From Tetragonia tetragonoides (taxonomy: Eukaryota; Streptophyta; Magnoliopsida; Caryophyllales; Aizoaceae), in the NCBI GenBank assembly GCA_038025085.1, contig CM076144.1, forward strand, positions 124,001-188,000: a stretch of DNA of 64,000 bases, given 5' to 3'. The translations under genes and the position numbers were made by a program. The notes beneath the pieces are model-generated. The model had not been told where the DNA came from, made no database searches, and worked only from the letters and a program-made list of their open reading frames with translations. Positions 48,958 through 59,642 of this stretch are shown here, one piece after another (position 1 is the first letter of the stretch; every line of letters begins with the position of its first letter).

Positions 48958-49130
48958 ACCAATGAGTTTGAAACATATTGGACTTAATGAGTTTTGCCAA
49001 CACATCAGTTTACCCCTACAGAACCAGATATACTTTTGTGAGGAAGCAGAAGAATCCTATAACCAATGAGTTTGAAACATATTGAACTTATGAGCCAACA
49101 CATCAGTTTACCCCTACAGAACCAGATATA
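48958..49130. repeat. Imperfect ~100-bp tandem duplication
   Basis: CCAATGAGTTTGAAACATAT and CATCAGTTTACCCCTACAGA occur first at 48958-49028 and again at 49061-49125, with a 27-bp difference in spacing. It lies at the 3' end of the helicase-like gene. Confidence 0.8.
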
Positions 49131-49148
49131 TGCAAACACAGCAGTTGT

Positions 49149-51616
49149 TTACCCCTTCTTCTTGGACGGGGACATGCCAATTGCCCTAGGCATTTTTCTG
49201 ACAGCAGCTTGAACGTCTTCCCTCTTATAGAGGGAAGGTGACAAGTCCCGCAGCAAAACAGGGTCGAGAACAGACACCAGCAACAAAAAACAAACACAAC
49301 TCAGGTGGTTTTTTAAATTGACAGTTTTGTTTTGACAAACAATCAAATGTCTCAACATTTACCCTCATATATTTTGTTTCTCCAGTTTGAAGTTCATGAT
49401 ATATCACAAACCTAGGTCTCGGGTGCATCTGTACAAACATGAGATGTCAGTTTAAATTCACAAAAGAAAAGCAACAGAATTATTGTAATTTGTAAGTCAA
49501 TTACCTCTGAGATAGAAGACAAGGGGTGCAAAAACACAGTTTTTTTATCCTTAAAAGTCTGGTACGACCCATCACTCTGCAGGCTTGCAGAGTGAGGGTA
49601 GTAACCAGAGGTTATTGCCCTTTTAATGCATTCCACATTTGGATTAGAAGTTAACTGTATCCCCCTCTTCTCAAGGAGGTAACTTCCTTCATTCTAGTGT
49701 AGAATATATTATTTCGTTTGCACCACTTTTTCCTGTTGGATGAGCCTTGCCAATCCTGAAAAAGCTACAAAATACAAGACAAATAAAAGAGAACCATTAA
49801 TTCAACAGAAAAGCTACTGAGGAAAAGTATATTTATTATAATCATTACCTTCAAGAGAGCAACATGGTCTCCATGTTGCCCTTGAAGCCGGGTACAATGA
49901 AATAAAGAAGGTCCCATAAGGAGCATTGCAGCAATGGAAAATACTTCACCAGTACGGTTAAGCTTCTCAGAAGCCATTATGGCTTCTAAGAGCATGGGGC
50001 ATAAATCAGTCTGTAAAAACGAGTAGTTCAAATTAGGGTAAAAACTTGAGAGTTAAAAAAAATCTGCTCCAAAATGAAAACATGAGTTTACCAAACTTGA
50101 TATTGATTGTAAGACTTTTTGCACATTTTGATCATAAATACAAGTTCAGTACCACATGTTTGTCTTACAGTTATTAAGCTAACAATGTTAATTGATCCAT
50201 ATCGCTCTAAATATTTAAAATGTAACAGATTCCTCCTCCTGGGAAGGGTTCCCTGTACCTTAGACCTTTGCTTAGGAACTGGACCAATCTTAGGGGTGGC
50301 TCCAGCTCCTGAGTACACTTTTCTGATCTATGCTTCACCTATTGGTAACTATTTCAAGGTTAGTACCTATTTTTCTGTGATACTCTTTTCTTATGAGCAG
50401 ACTAATTCAAGACGTAAACCAACATTTTCCTTTTCGCTTCTGTCCTCTTACAGGACGGAAACAGTCCTCTGAACTTGTATGTCGAAGATGAATATGATCG
50501 AGCTTCTCGTGGTGGAACTGGTGGTGTAAAGGCCATCAGCAACTATGGGCGGGTAAGAAAAAAACTTCATTTTCTCGAATATGATCCTACAATGTTTCAA
50601 TGCTATGATCATGATCCTTGGTTGTAATGTTTGTCAGGGTCTGAAACCATTGACAAGGGCAAAAAGCAGAGAATATTCTGATGTTTTGTACCTCGACTCC
50701 ATGAGTGGGAAATATGTAGAGGAGGTTTCTTGCAATATATTTATGGTCAAGGTAATTATAGTTGGAAATCTCAGATAGTTAGGCTACTGTAAAGACTTAT
50801 ATAACAATGGAAACACTGCACATGTTGTGCATAATGCTTTCTGACATCTCTAGGAATAACAGTTCATCCATAATTTTCTCAAATTTCAGAAAAACATCTC
50901 TAGGAATAGCAGCATCTTCCCCAAAGCTCAATAACTGCCATTTCAGTGAATAACCTCCAGATGAACTTCACTAGCTTCTTTACCAGACAACTTAACATCA
51001 ATTGCCGAACCCTAAAGGAGCTCACGCAGTCGGTGTAAAGAATCTCACTCCAAACGACATGAAGATGAAAAAAAACTTCTGCATTTGTTTCGACAAACAA
51101 AGAAAAGACCCAAAACAAAAAATGAACCCAGAAAAAATCTTCAGCAACTTGTTCACTAGATGAAGCAATTAGCAATGTGGGGGTATATAAAATGTGACGA
51201 AAATGCAAGACATAATTTTAAAATTAATTATTAAGAATAGAATGCATGTGAACTGCAGATACAAAAAAGAAGACCAACTAGATAATCCTGCAATGGAGAT
51301 GGCAACAACAACCGCATTTTAGAACGGCAAATCACTTGTTGTGGCCAATTGATCAAACTTATTGAGTATCCATTCACATTGTCAATGAAAGTTTAAACCC
51401 TAATATTTGAACTATCATAAAGAAAGAAAGAAAAAAAAAAGCTTAATTTTAATCATTAACAAATTACGACGAAATTGAACGATAATTTGTACAGGTATAT
51501 AAGGTATCGAATTAACTTAAAGAATATTACCTGTGAAGTGGGATTTTGATTGAGTTCAATATTTTCAGCAGAGACTTCACTGTCAGTCAACATTCTTGAT
51601 GTTCCTTCAGCCATCT
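49149..51616 (-). pseudogene. Truncated DEAH-box RNA helicase-like gene (C-terminal part only)
   Basis: Exon-like pieces (minus): 51534-51616 (MAEGTSRMLTDSEVS..., no known match), 49849-50010, 49505-49755, 49363-49428 and a last exon ending with stop at 49149. The first two join in frame. The body resembles the HA2/OB-fold tail of DEAH splicing helicases (ESP3/PRP2 group): IMASEKLNRTGEVFSIAAML, HGDHVALLK, IKRAITSGYYPHSASLQSDG, SYQTF, FLHPLSS, RFVIYHELQTGETKYMR and VRKMPRAIGMS at the end. The helicase core (motifs I-VI, DEAH box) is absent from the window. A one-base frame break lies near 49665 within the second body exon. Either a degenerate duplicate or a chimeric gene; it should lack ATPase activity. 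A (GA)n tract and a possible leader exon at 52838-52900 lie upstream. Confidence 0.65.
50229..50751 (+). pseudogene. Branched-chain amino acid aminotransferase (BCAT) gene fragment
   Basis: Three exon-like blocks on the plus strand with good splice borders: 50229-50358 ([14 protein letters not shown], then after a frame break [19 protein letters not shown] and GNYFK), 50454-50552 ([26 protein letters not shown]) and 50638-50751 (AKSREYSDVLYLDSM, EEVSCNIFMVK). They match the middle of plastid/mitochondrial BCATs, PLP enzymes of Val/Leu/Ile metabolism. N- and C-terminal exons are missing, and a frame break of about two bases sits near 50271. It lies inside the long first intron (50011-51533) of the helicase-like gene on the opposite strand, so it is a captured or duplicated fragment, not an active enzyme gene. 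Confidence 0.82.
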
Positions 51617-52790
51617 AAGCAATCACAAAGAACAAACTTGTATTTAATTGTAATATGACACTATTTAGGTTAATGCATTTCATAAAACCATTCATTAAAC
51701 TGCCACCATTTCTATGCTATGCTAGATTGACTCTTTTGCTCTTGACTTCCTGTCTTTTTCTTATAAGTGTCAAGGCTCACCTCCTTTCCCATGGGGTCAA
51801 TAACTTCCTTTCTTGTTCAACGAATCTATAACCAGGGGGGTATTACTGAATTACAAACCAAGCTGAAGTGCGGAAAATCTATATCTACAGAGGGCTTGAG
51901 AAGTCTAAGGTTAATCTAGGGGTTCAGAGTTAAGACTAAGAACCCCAGTACAACAGGTGCCAATTACGCGATTCCTTCTCTCCTCCCAGGCCCCCACCCC
52001 ACCCTCCTGGTCCCAGTGATGTGCTAGCTCAAATGATATGGTGTTTCTAAATTGGACAAAAATCTTTTCACTTTCCATTATCCAGAAATTGCTCATAGAA
52101 AATGAAGCTGCAGCACTCATCTGAGAAATGTTTACAATGCATTCAGTTCCATTTAAATCATGATTTGCCATTGTTGGTTATCAATACTAACAACACAGTG
52201 GCATTGTTTATCTATGCTTAAAATTAAAGGGTTAATGTCAACAAGGTGAAAGAGCAAATTTAAAAGCATCGAAGTAGATTATTATAAGACCCACTCTATG
52301 AGTGAGCATGATTTTGCAACCAAGTCAATCTTGAACTTCCGAGAGTCCAAGCCACCAAAATCCCAACTCAATTCAACCCACAATCAAATAAAAAAGAAAA
52401 AGAAAAAGAAAAGAGACTATCCAAGACCAATCCCACCCACTGAAATGAAGTAGTACTTGATCAAGAATCTCTGCAAAAACTCAACCCTCCATAAAGAATT
52501 TCATCACCAAATCTTGCCCATTCTTCCCTTAGGACCAAATTAAACATTTAAAACAAGAAAATTTCGAACCTAAATGCTAATTGATGACAAGAATCAGTAA
52601 TTACAACCTTTGAAAATGCTGTTTGACACAATTGTCGAACTTCTGTGTAAGGGTTTTAACATATAAACCCTAAATGCAAGACCCAGAGAAACCCTCGACG
52701 AAAAATTGAATTGTTCAGGCAAATACCAACAACCAACTGAAAATCATGATACATAATACAGTGCTTACTAAAGTGAGATAATCATGTATG

Positions 52791-52792
<2 letters not shown>

Positions 52793-52833
<41 letters not shown>
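52793..52833. repeat. (GA)n microsatellite
   Basis: About twenty GA units. On the minus strand it is a (CT)n tract just downstream of a possible leader exon (donor near 52838) of the helicase-like gene, a placement common in plant 5' regions. Confidence 0.9.
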
Positions 52834-52836
<3 letters not shown>

Positions 52837-52899
52837 TTACCAAACGACGTTAGGGCCGGAAACTGTCGTCACAGCAACTTGGAACGACCGATCTTTGGC

Positions 52900-53199
52900 A
52901 GTTGGCACGGTTGCTTTCTCTTTCCCCAGGTGACTGTTAAGTTTTGCTTGGGAGTACAGTACAATCACTATCAAGTGTGGAATATAAAGGGCTTTCTGCT
53001 TCTTTTAAGGACAAATCACTATCAAGAGTGTCTTGAGCTATTGGCCCTCGGCTAATTTTATCTCTGTGCTTTTCTTGTCTTAATTTCTTGGACGGTTGGT
53101 CTAATATAAGATTATCAAATATTCCCGCCTTAAATAATAATTCAAAAGAATGAACTCACCGCCTTAAGTTGGCACCCTAGGCAGATACTCAAAATGTTT
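52900..53199. other. Upstream flank of the helicase-like gene
   Basis: No gene or mobile element recognised. Confidence 0.4.
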
Positions 53200-53207
53200 G
53201 TATCGAT

Positions 53208-53572
53208 TAGAGGTGGCCACTGGGCCGGGCTTGGCCCAAGCACGCATGGACCGGCCCGGGTGTGGGCCAAATTAGTGCCGAGGTGTTCGGAGACCCGGAC
53301 CCGGCACTGCTACGGCCCACGAACTAGTAGTGCGGGCTCGGTCTTTCCACGAAAAAAGCCCGGGTACAACTATCTACTTCCTCCTCCCCAAAATTCATTA
53401 TCTCTCCTTTCTCCTCCCCAAAATACATCCCTACGGGCCAAAGTTGGCTAAAGCCCTGCCAGGCCCGGGTGGACAGCCCGGCACGGCCCGCTTACCTATC
53501 CATGCGGTCCAGTGCCTAGTTATTACGAAGCCCGGCCCACGAACGGAATGGACCGGCCCGTGGCCACCTCTA
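53208..53572. mobile_element. hAT-type MITE, 365 bp
   Basis: Inverted ends TAGAGGTGGCCACTGGGCCG and (right, reverse complement) TAGAGGTGGCCACGGGCCGG, with a perfect 8-bp target duplication GTATCGAT (53200-53207 and 53573-53580). Both features are those of hAT elements. The inside is GC-rich with repeated GGCCCG-type motifs and no coding potential. Confidence 0.93.
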
Positions 53573-53580
53573 GTATCGAT

Positions 53581-54041
53581 CATTACGTCTCCATAATCCC
53601 AAAACACAATTTTACGAAAATTATAAAGGCGCAAAACGTATCACATTTATTTGGATAGATCAAGAATACAATGGATAGACCGTAGACGCAACAACCTTCA
53701 CTCTATTTTAAAAAAAAAAAAGGGGGCTAAATAGTGTCATATCAAAACCTAAATAGTGTGATTCTTGATTGAGTTCAGGGCGGAGGTGGAGGGGCAGTGA
53801 AGAGAGAGAAAATAAGAGGGGAGGAGAGTGAAGGGGAGGCGGATTTGAGGCGGTTGTTGTAGTTGGGTGGCGCTGGCGCCGACGATGGGATGAGAGAGAA
53901 CGTGGGTGAGGGTGAGGGAGGAGGGAAAATGAAAGGGGATAGTGAATGGAAGAGGAGAGAGAGTGAGAGATTAACTGGCAGGTAATTTTGAGATTAGTAT
54001 TTTTTTTTTTTAGTGAAAAGAATCTTGAGATTAGTATTTAG
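53581..54041. other. Gene-free spacer
   Basis: Purine-rich stretch at 53770-53970 and A/T runs. No exon seen. Confidence 0.4.
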
Positions 54042-54771
54042 GTGTGATTTCCTCAAATATACATCATTCACAAACTAATTCCCAAATTAGTTTCGGTTCT
54101 AAACTATTTCCCCACATATACACCACGTAGGATCGGAAAAGCAAAGCCGCTGTGGGCCACAGCGGCTTAGGTAAGCCGCTGTGGACTTTTGCCGAAAAAA
54201 AAAAAAAAAAAAAAAAAAATTGGCAAAGCCGCTGTGGCCCACAGCGGCTTTGCTTTTCCGATCCTACGTGGTGTATATGTGGGGAAATAGTTTAGAACCG
54301 AAGCTAATTTGGGAATTAGTTTGTGAATGATGTATATTTGAGGAAATCATTTTCCTCAAATATACATCATTCACAAACTAATTCCCAAATTAGCTTCGGT
54401 TCTAAACTATTTCCCCACATATACACCACGTAGGATCGGAAAAGCAAAGCCGCTGTGGCCCACAGCGACTTTTGCCAAAAAAAAAAAATAAATAAATAAA
54501 AAAATAAAAAAAATTCGCTTTCTTTTTTTAGTGAAAGGCAAAGCCGTTGTGGGCCACAGCGGCTTTGCCAATTTTTATTTTTATTTTTTTTAATTTTCTT
54601 TTTTTTTTCGGCAAAAAGTCGCTGTGGGCCACAGCGGCTTACCTAAGCCGCTGTGGCCCACAGCGGCTTTGCTTTTCCGATCCTACGTGGTGTATATGTG
54701 GGGAAATAGTTTAGAACCGAAGCTAATTTGGGAATTAGTTTGTGAATGATGTATATTTGAGGAAATCACAC
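54042..54771. mobile_element. Compound foldback element of nested inverted repeats
   Basis: Outer ends GTGTGATTTCCTCAAATATA and its reverse complement. Two head-to-tail hairpins (54042-54349 and 54352-54771) each have arms reading CCTCAAATATACATCATTC ... CCCCACATATACACCACG ... AAGCAAAGCCGCTGTGG. The cores contain the self-complementary GCCGCTGTGG/CCACAGCGGC block up to seven times, separated by A- or T-rich loops. TAGTATTTA on the left and TAGTTTAA on the right may be a decayed target duplication. No coding sequence. The class is not recognised; the long arms suggest a Mutator-related foldback. Confidence 0.8.
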
Positions 54772-54799
54772 TAGTTTAAGCATGGTGTTTGGAAGGTCA

Positions 54800-54935
54800 T
54801 TAACCATTTTCAATTATGGATGCGTTTGTTAGAGTTGAACTTACTAGAACTGAACTGAATTTAACCGAGCACTACTAAACTGTATTGAACTGAATCGAAC
54901 ACCACTGAACTGAACTGAAACCACTGAACTGGAAC
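54800..54935. repeat. GAACTGAACT-type degenerate repeat, left block
   Basis: Runs of GAACTGAACTGAA and AACACCACTGAACT variants border the left side of the microsatellite; a similar block is at 55370-55500. Confidence 0.8.
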
Positions 54936-55020
<85 letters not shown>

Positions 55021-55199
55021 GTATGGTTATTATTATTATTATTATTATTATTATTGTTAATTATTATTATTATTATTAGTAGTAGTAGTAGTAGTAGTAG
55101 TTGTTGTTGTTGTTTTTGTTTGGAAATACTATTAGTATAACACTTGACTTGTTCTAGTTTGTTTGCAAAAACATTTGTATAATAATAATAATAATAATA

Positions 55200-55249
<50 letters not shown>

Positions 55250-55370
55250 AAAGTAATTGTCATATTAATAATATCAATATTTATGATAATAAAAATAGTT
55301 AAAGTAGTAATAATAATAATTAAAATAATAATAATAATAATAATAATAACAATAATAATAATAATTAATT
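54936..55370. repeat. Compound trinucleotide microsatellite
   Basis: In order: (AAT)n about 85 bp, a short GTATGG spacer, (TTA)n about 50 bp, (AGT)n, (TTG)n, then after about 65 bp of other sequence a second (AAT)n, (GAT)n about 50 bp and interrupted (AAT)n to 55370. The first two tracts are inverted relative to each other and can pair. Confidence 0.95.
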
Positions 55371-55505
55371 GAACACCACTGAACTGAACTGAATTGAATT
55401 GAACACCACTGAACTGAATTGAGCAATACTGAACCGAGCTGTACTTATGTGTGACCACGGTCCACCCCTAAAATGAACTGAACTGAATTGAATTAAACTG
55501 ACCGG
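55370..55505. repeat. GAACTGAACT-type degenerate repeat, right block
   Basis: GAACACCACTGAACTGAACT and related copies, matching the left block. A Ser-Val-Gln-rich reverse frame arises here and is not a gene. Confidence 0.8.
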
Positions 55506-56589
55506 AGAAGCTCTAAAGAACGCACCCTATATTTTCTTTAAATAAACTACAATGGCTTCAAAAGAATAAATTAGAAAATCACACTAATTTAAATTTTTGA
55601 AAAAAAAAAATTATCATATGTTTTATATGGGTTCGTTAACACACATTGCCTGAGTCAAAGAGTTATATAGTCGTTTGGATAATCATAATAAAACTACATT
55701 GAAAGTATTATTACTTGAATAGTTGTTGGTTAAGTTGATTGATATTTGATCAGTCATCAATGAACAAACAACAAAATTAAAAGGGTGATGCTATTGTCAT
55801 ATCAATAAACACTCTTACCAAGTCTAATATCAAAAATATTTTCATATATGAGAAAATATGAGACAATAGTGTGTTTATGATCTGACAATAACATTTTTTA
55901 ATTTTGTTATTTTTTGGGGGGGGGGGAGATTGTCATTGTGTTAGTTATCAATTTTTTAATATAACACAAACAGACCATTGTCATTTGGTTTTTTCCGAAA
56001 AACTTGACACATCAAAAATTTTCCAAATTTAATTTGTAAAAGGGTAGCTCCAAACACAATAGCACAAGTTAATAATAAAATTTACAAAACCCAAGTTGAT
56101 CTGTCATAAAGATCATCCCACTCAATACTTTCGACTTCTATATCGTGACCTGTTTTTTAATTTTCCTTCAGCTTGTCCGTTAATTTAAGCATTTGACCAT
56201 ATTGCTCCATTAACTTTTATTTATGCGTAGTGTTTTGGCCAAAACACCCTTCTTTTACTCCATTTTTCCTCCAAAATAAAAACTCAACTTTCCCTCTCAT
56301 TTTTTTTTACTCCATTTTCCCACTTTTCCGCCTTTATATTTCGTTTTTCTTCTTCGTTTCCCCAACCCAGAACCGAAACCAAGAATCTGTGACTATTCTC
56401 TCTCCTAAAACTCAATGATGATGGGTTGGTTGAAGATCAGGCATGGTTGACTTCATTACAGCAGCCTTTCACAAGCGAATAATATGACATGGTGTGGTTG
56501 TTCCTTTTTAAATAGGGGCATTAACGACATTTCCAATATTTAACGGGCTAGCTGGCGAGAAATTAAAAAAGAGGTCACGGGGTGGACGA

Positions 56590-56690
56590 CGTCAAAAGTA
56601 CAGGCCTACCAGCTGGATTTCCAATTAAAAATGTCTACCAATTGAAAAAAATCACAAACTGAGGCCTACCAATTGAAATTACCCAATAAT
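56590..56690. repeat. Orphan terminal repeat related to the 36019-37884 element
   Basis: Reverse complement GGGTAATTTCAATTGGTAGG ... TTTTTTTCAATTGGTAGAC matches the layout of the 36019 element's end (GGGAAATTTCAATTGGTG ... TTTTTCAATTGGTG). The partner end was not found in the window. Confidence 0.55.
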
Positions 56691-57058
56691 TATCTTAGGT
56701 TCTTGATCTAGCTACCAATAATTATGCATAATAGTTTAGTTCTAAGATTATAATGTTAACGATTTTAAGATTAGAATGTTTTGCGGTGAAAGAAATTCTT
56801 CAATTTACATTCGATCATTTGACTAGTTCTGAAAAACTGAGTTAAACATGAATGTACATGTACATAATCTAACTATTGTCAGCTATAACAGATCTTAATA
56901 ATAGCGATCAGCAATGCAACTTGGAAAATAATCCAGTAATAGAAACAATCAGCTAAGGCATAATACCTTATACACATTAGGCGGTTGCTTAGAGGAGGCA
57001 TCTAAGATTTGTGATATGCTTAACCCCTAAGAAAGGAGAAAGTTGCCTAAAACTAGTA

Positions 57059-57127
57059 CTCCAAAGTAAACTTGCATTAAATACCATGCCCAAAAGAAGT
57101 AAGAAGCTCAATTTGGAACGGATGGAG
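57059..57127. mobile_element. Stowaway MITE remnant
   Basis: CTCCAAAGTAAACTTGC ... GGAACGGATGGAG flanked by TA on both sides; the right end is the standard Stowaway terminus. At 69 bp it is a deletion derivative. Confidence 0.45.
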
Positions 57128-57895
57128 TATATTCCCTAATCTACCCAATAACAAATATATGAGTTTCCTAATCCTACTCAATAGCAAATTATAAGAAACA
57201 TACACAAAATATCAATATAATACTAATGGGGTTAAGGCCAAAGCAGAATTTTAGTAGAAGAGGGGAGGCAGGGGAGAAGATCTATTCTATTTGATGTCGG
57301 CTTATGACTAACCAAATATCCTGTGAATCAAATCCAATAACTATTTTAGTTTTATGCCTCTTTAGATCCATACAAGTCAAATAAACTTGCCATTTACGAT
57401 GTAGATTCACGTATATATGAGAAGCAAGAGAGCTCCAACAGAATTCCTAACTCACCAAAAACAGGGGAAAAGAACCAATGAAGAAAGTGCACACATTAAT
57501 GGCCAATGGGTATGCAAAAAAACTCTACACTGACCCAAATTCTCCATGAGTAGGCAAATGTTTCCTGTATCTTGTAACACCTCACTTTAAATATGTACAA
57601 ACACTTGACTCGGAGACTCGGATCATAATTTGATTCCATCAGCTTCGACATCCAGAAAAGGATCTATTGCACCCCCCCCCCCCTCAAAGAAACTAAGCAT
57701 CACTGAGGTGCCATCAAATTTAATTGGTACAACATTGCATCCTATAAACCCTCGTACAAAAAAATCTGCGAACTAACTCTTGCATTCGTGATCTCCTATC
57801 AGTTACATATCAACAACGATCATGAGTTTGCTTCTTCAATTTCTGTAGGAGAATCGGAGTCTGAAGTTGATTTGGTGGTTTGCCATTGGCATCTG

Positions 57896-58912
57896 TTATT
57901 TTGAGCCACTTGTGCTAGCAGTTTTGTCCAGCTGTTGTTTTCGGAGGTACTCGAGCTGAGTTTGTAGGATCTGCAGCAGACATCAACAAGGTCAGCATGC
58001 AAGAAAAGGCCAGACACTGAAGAATCAGCAAGTGTCGCAAGAGGATTCATTAGTGTGGCACCCCCTTTGGGCCCTCTGTTTTCCTTGTCCTTCAACAAAA
58101 TATCAACAAATACTATTTATCTCCATCCGCACTCCTCAATCAATTAATATAAACTGTCAAACTGGTCTTCCACGCACACAATCATCTAAAGGTAAAAGGA
58201 AGTAACTGTCATCAAATAAGTTGCACATCGATGTCCCAATAATGTGGTTATAGAGACATGCAAATGAAGAACTAGAAAAGACCAACGCACGTCATTGATA
58301 AGTGCATAGGCACATACATCAAAATACATGATGACGGCAAGAGTTACCACTACTTACTAGCCTGGATTGATTTTGACAATGAAGAACAGCCATATCCCCA
58401 GAATCAGATCAAAACAGATGCATGAAGGGCAAGAAAGGAAAATACCAAGAGAACCTGTGTCTAGTGACCAGAAATACAGAAGATGATGTACTATCAAATC
58501 ACAGTTATGGAACCCACAAACGTTAAGCTTTGAAAAAAAAACATATAACAAAAAGAATCTATATAACAGTTTGAAACAGGAAGCATCTCAGTCACCCCCC
58601 CCCCCCCACACACACAAAAAAAAGAAAACCCAAAAAAAAACTAATACCTGAATTTGATGCTCAAGGAAATTTCTCTGAGAGTCGGTTGAAAGATTACTGC
58701 TCCCCCCTGGCATCACATCTGTACCAGGTGCCTGGACAGATGAAAGAGCAAATGGTGGCAACTGTGCGAAGGACAAACTCATTTGTCCACTAGACAATCC
58801 AAGTTGTTGACGCTGCAGTTGTTCTGCTGAACCTAACACCTCACCAGAATCTGTGTTAGATGAACCAGGCAGAGTCCCATTAACATGTGAAAGTGCAGCA
58901 TAACCTGGGTAC
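57896..58912 (-). CDS. C-terminal exons of an unrecognised gene (5' part outside window)
   Basis: Two exons (minus): 58648-58912 and 57896-57970, joined in phase across a GT-AG intron. They encode about 112 residues ending with a stop. The protein piece is rich in Gln, Ser, Leu and Pro (AEQLQRQQLGLSSGQMSLSF, AQLPPFALSSVQAPG), then FLEHQIQILQTQLEYLRKQQ, a likely coiled coil, and a short Ser/Thr tail. This looks like the end of a transcriptional regulator, but I do not recognise the family. Splicing past 57970 could instead use a longer open frame down to 57820. The exon at 58912 begins mid-codon, so more exons exist upstream. The next 5 kb is a LINE, which probably sits in an intron. Confidence 0.6.
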
Positions 58913-59539
58913 CTGCAAGTAGGAAAAATATATTGTCAAGTAGTGTCTGGTTTTTTCACAAGTTGGCATCATTGCCACAGAGTTTACACACCGCTGGGGT
59001 GACAAATCAAAACCTCAAGCTGAGAAACTTTGAACTTAGAGCACTTTGACCCTAGAGCATATCGTACAGATGAATCTGGCATTAAAGACATATGTATCTG
59101 CATTTTATTCTCATTCTTAGAGTCAATAATTACTGGGTCAAAATCCCAGAAAGTATTTACATTTTACCCTTTACTTGTTTCCTTATTACCACCAATCCAA
59201 GCACCCCTAAAGCTAAAGCTAAACACACATAAATACCCACGGACTTCCAGTCCATAAGAGAAACTAGCACAGTTGGTGATATCGCCATTTCGGTAGGCTC
59301 CTCCTGAAGACATCAGTTACTTCTAAATTCAATCAAGCCAATCCAAGCTTGTTTAAGGTCAAACAAGAACAGAACTGAAATACACTGATCCAAAAAAAGT
59401 TTCAAATTTTTCTTTTAGATAAGAAAATTTTATTAAAAACTTTCAAATTTTTCTTTGAAGATAAACTCCAAATACACTTATAGTTGGTAGGGATTGAGAA
59501 CAGTCAAAGTACTCTCAACTTCCTTTCTGAGAAGAAATA
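58913..59539. other. Intron-like sequence upstream of the 58912 exon
   Basis: No further exon identified. The AT-rich part around 59410-59450 contains TTAGATAAGAAAATTTTATT, similar to retroposon tails. Confidence 0.4.
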
Positions 59540-59642
59540 TATTATCAGCGGGTGTTGGTCATCGGAGAGTCCCCTGTCCACTTCCAGTGGGTGGGGCTCC
59601 GGGAGCCTGTCCATTCTTTTAGAGTTAGCATTTTAGTTAATC

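Larger units (their letters stand above)
55506..57895. other. Gene-free region with TE debris
   Basis: No exon recognised. A G-run lies at 55916-55927. 56590-56690 is the end of a TIR element related to that at 36019. 57059-57127 is a Stowaway remnant. A C-run at 57669-57682 lies close to the 3' end of the next gene, probably in its 3' untranslated region. Confidence 0.45.

Noticed and set aside
50900..51208. Open frame on the minus strand in the helicase-like intron
   Set aside because: No family resemblance, no matching splice context and interrupted in the other frames.
55132..55458. Ser-Val-Gln and poly-Ile/Ser open frame
   Set aside because: Arises from GAACTGAACT and trinucleotide repeats.
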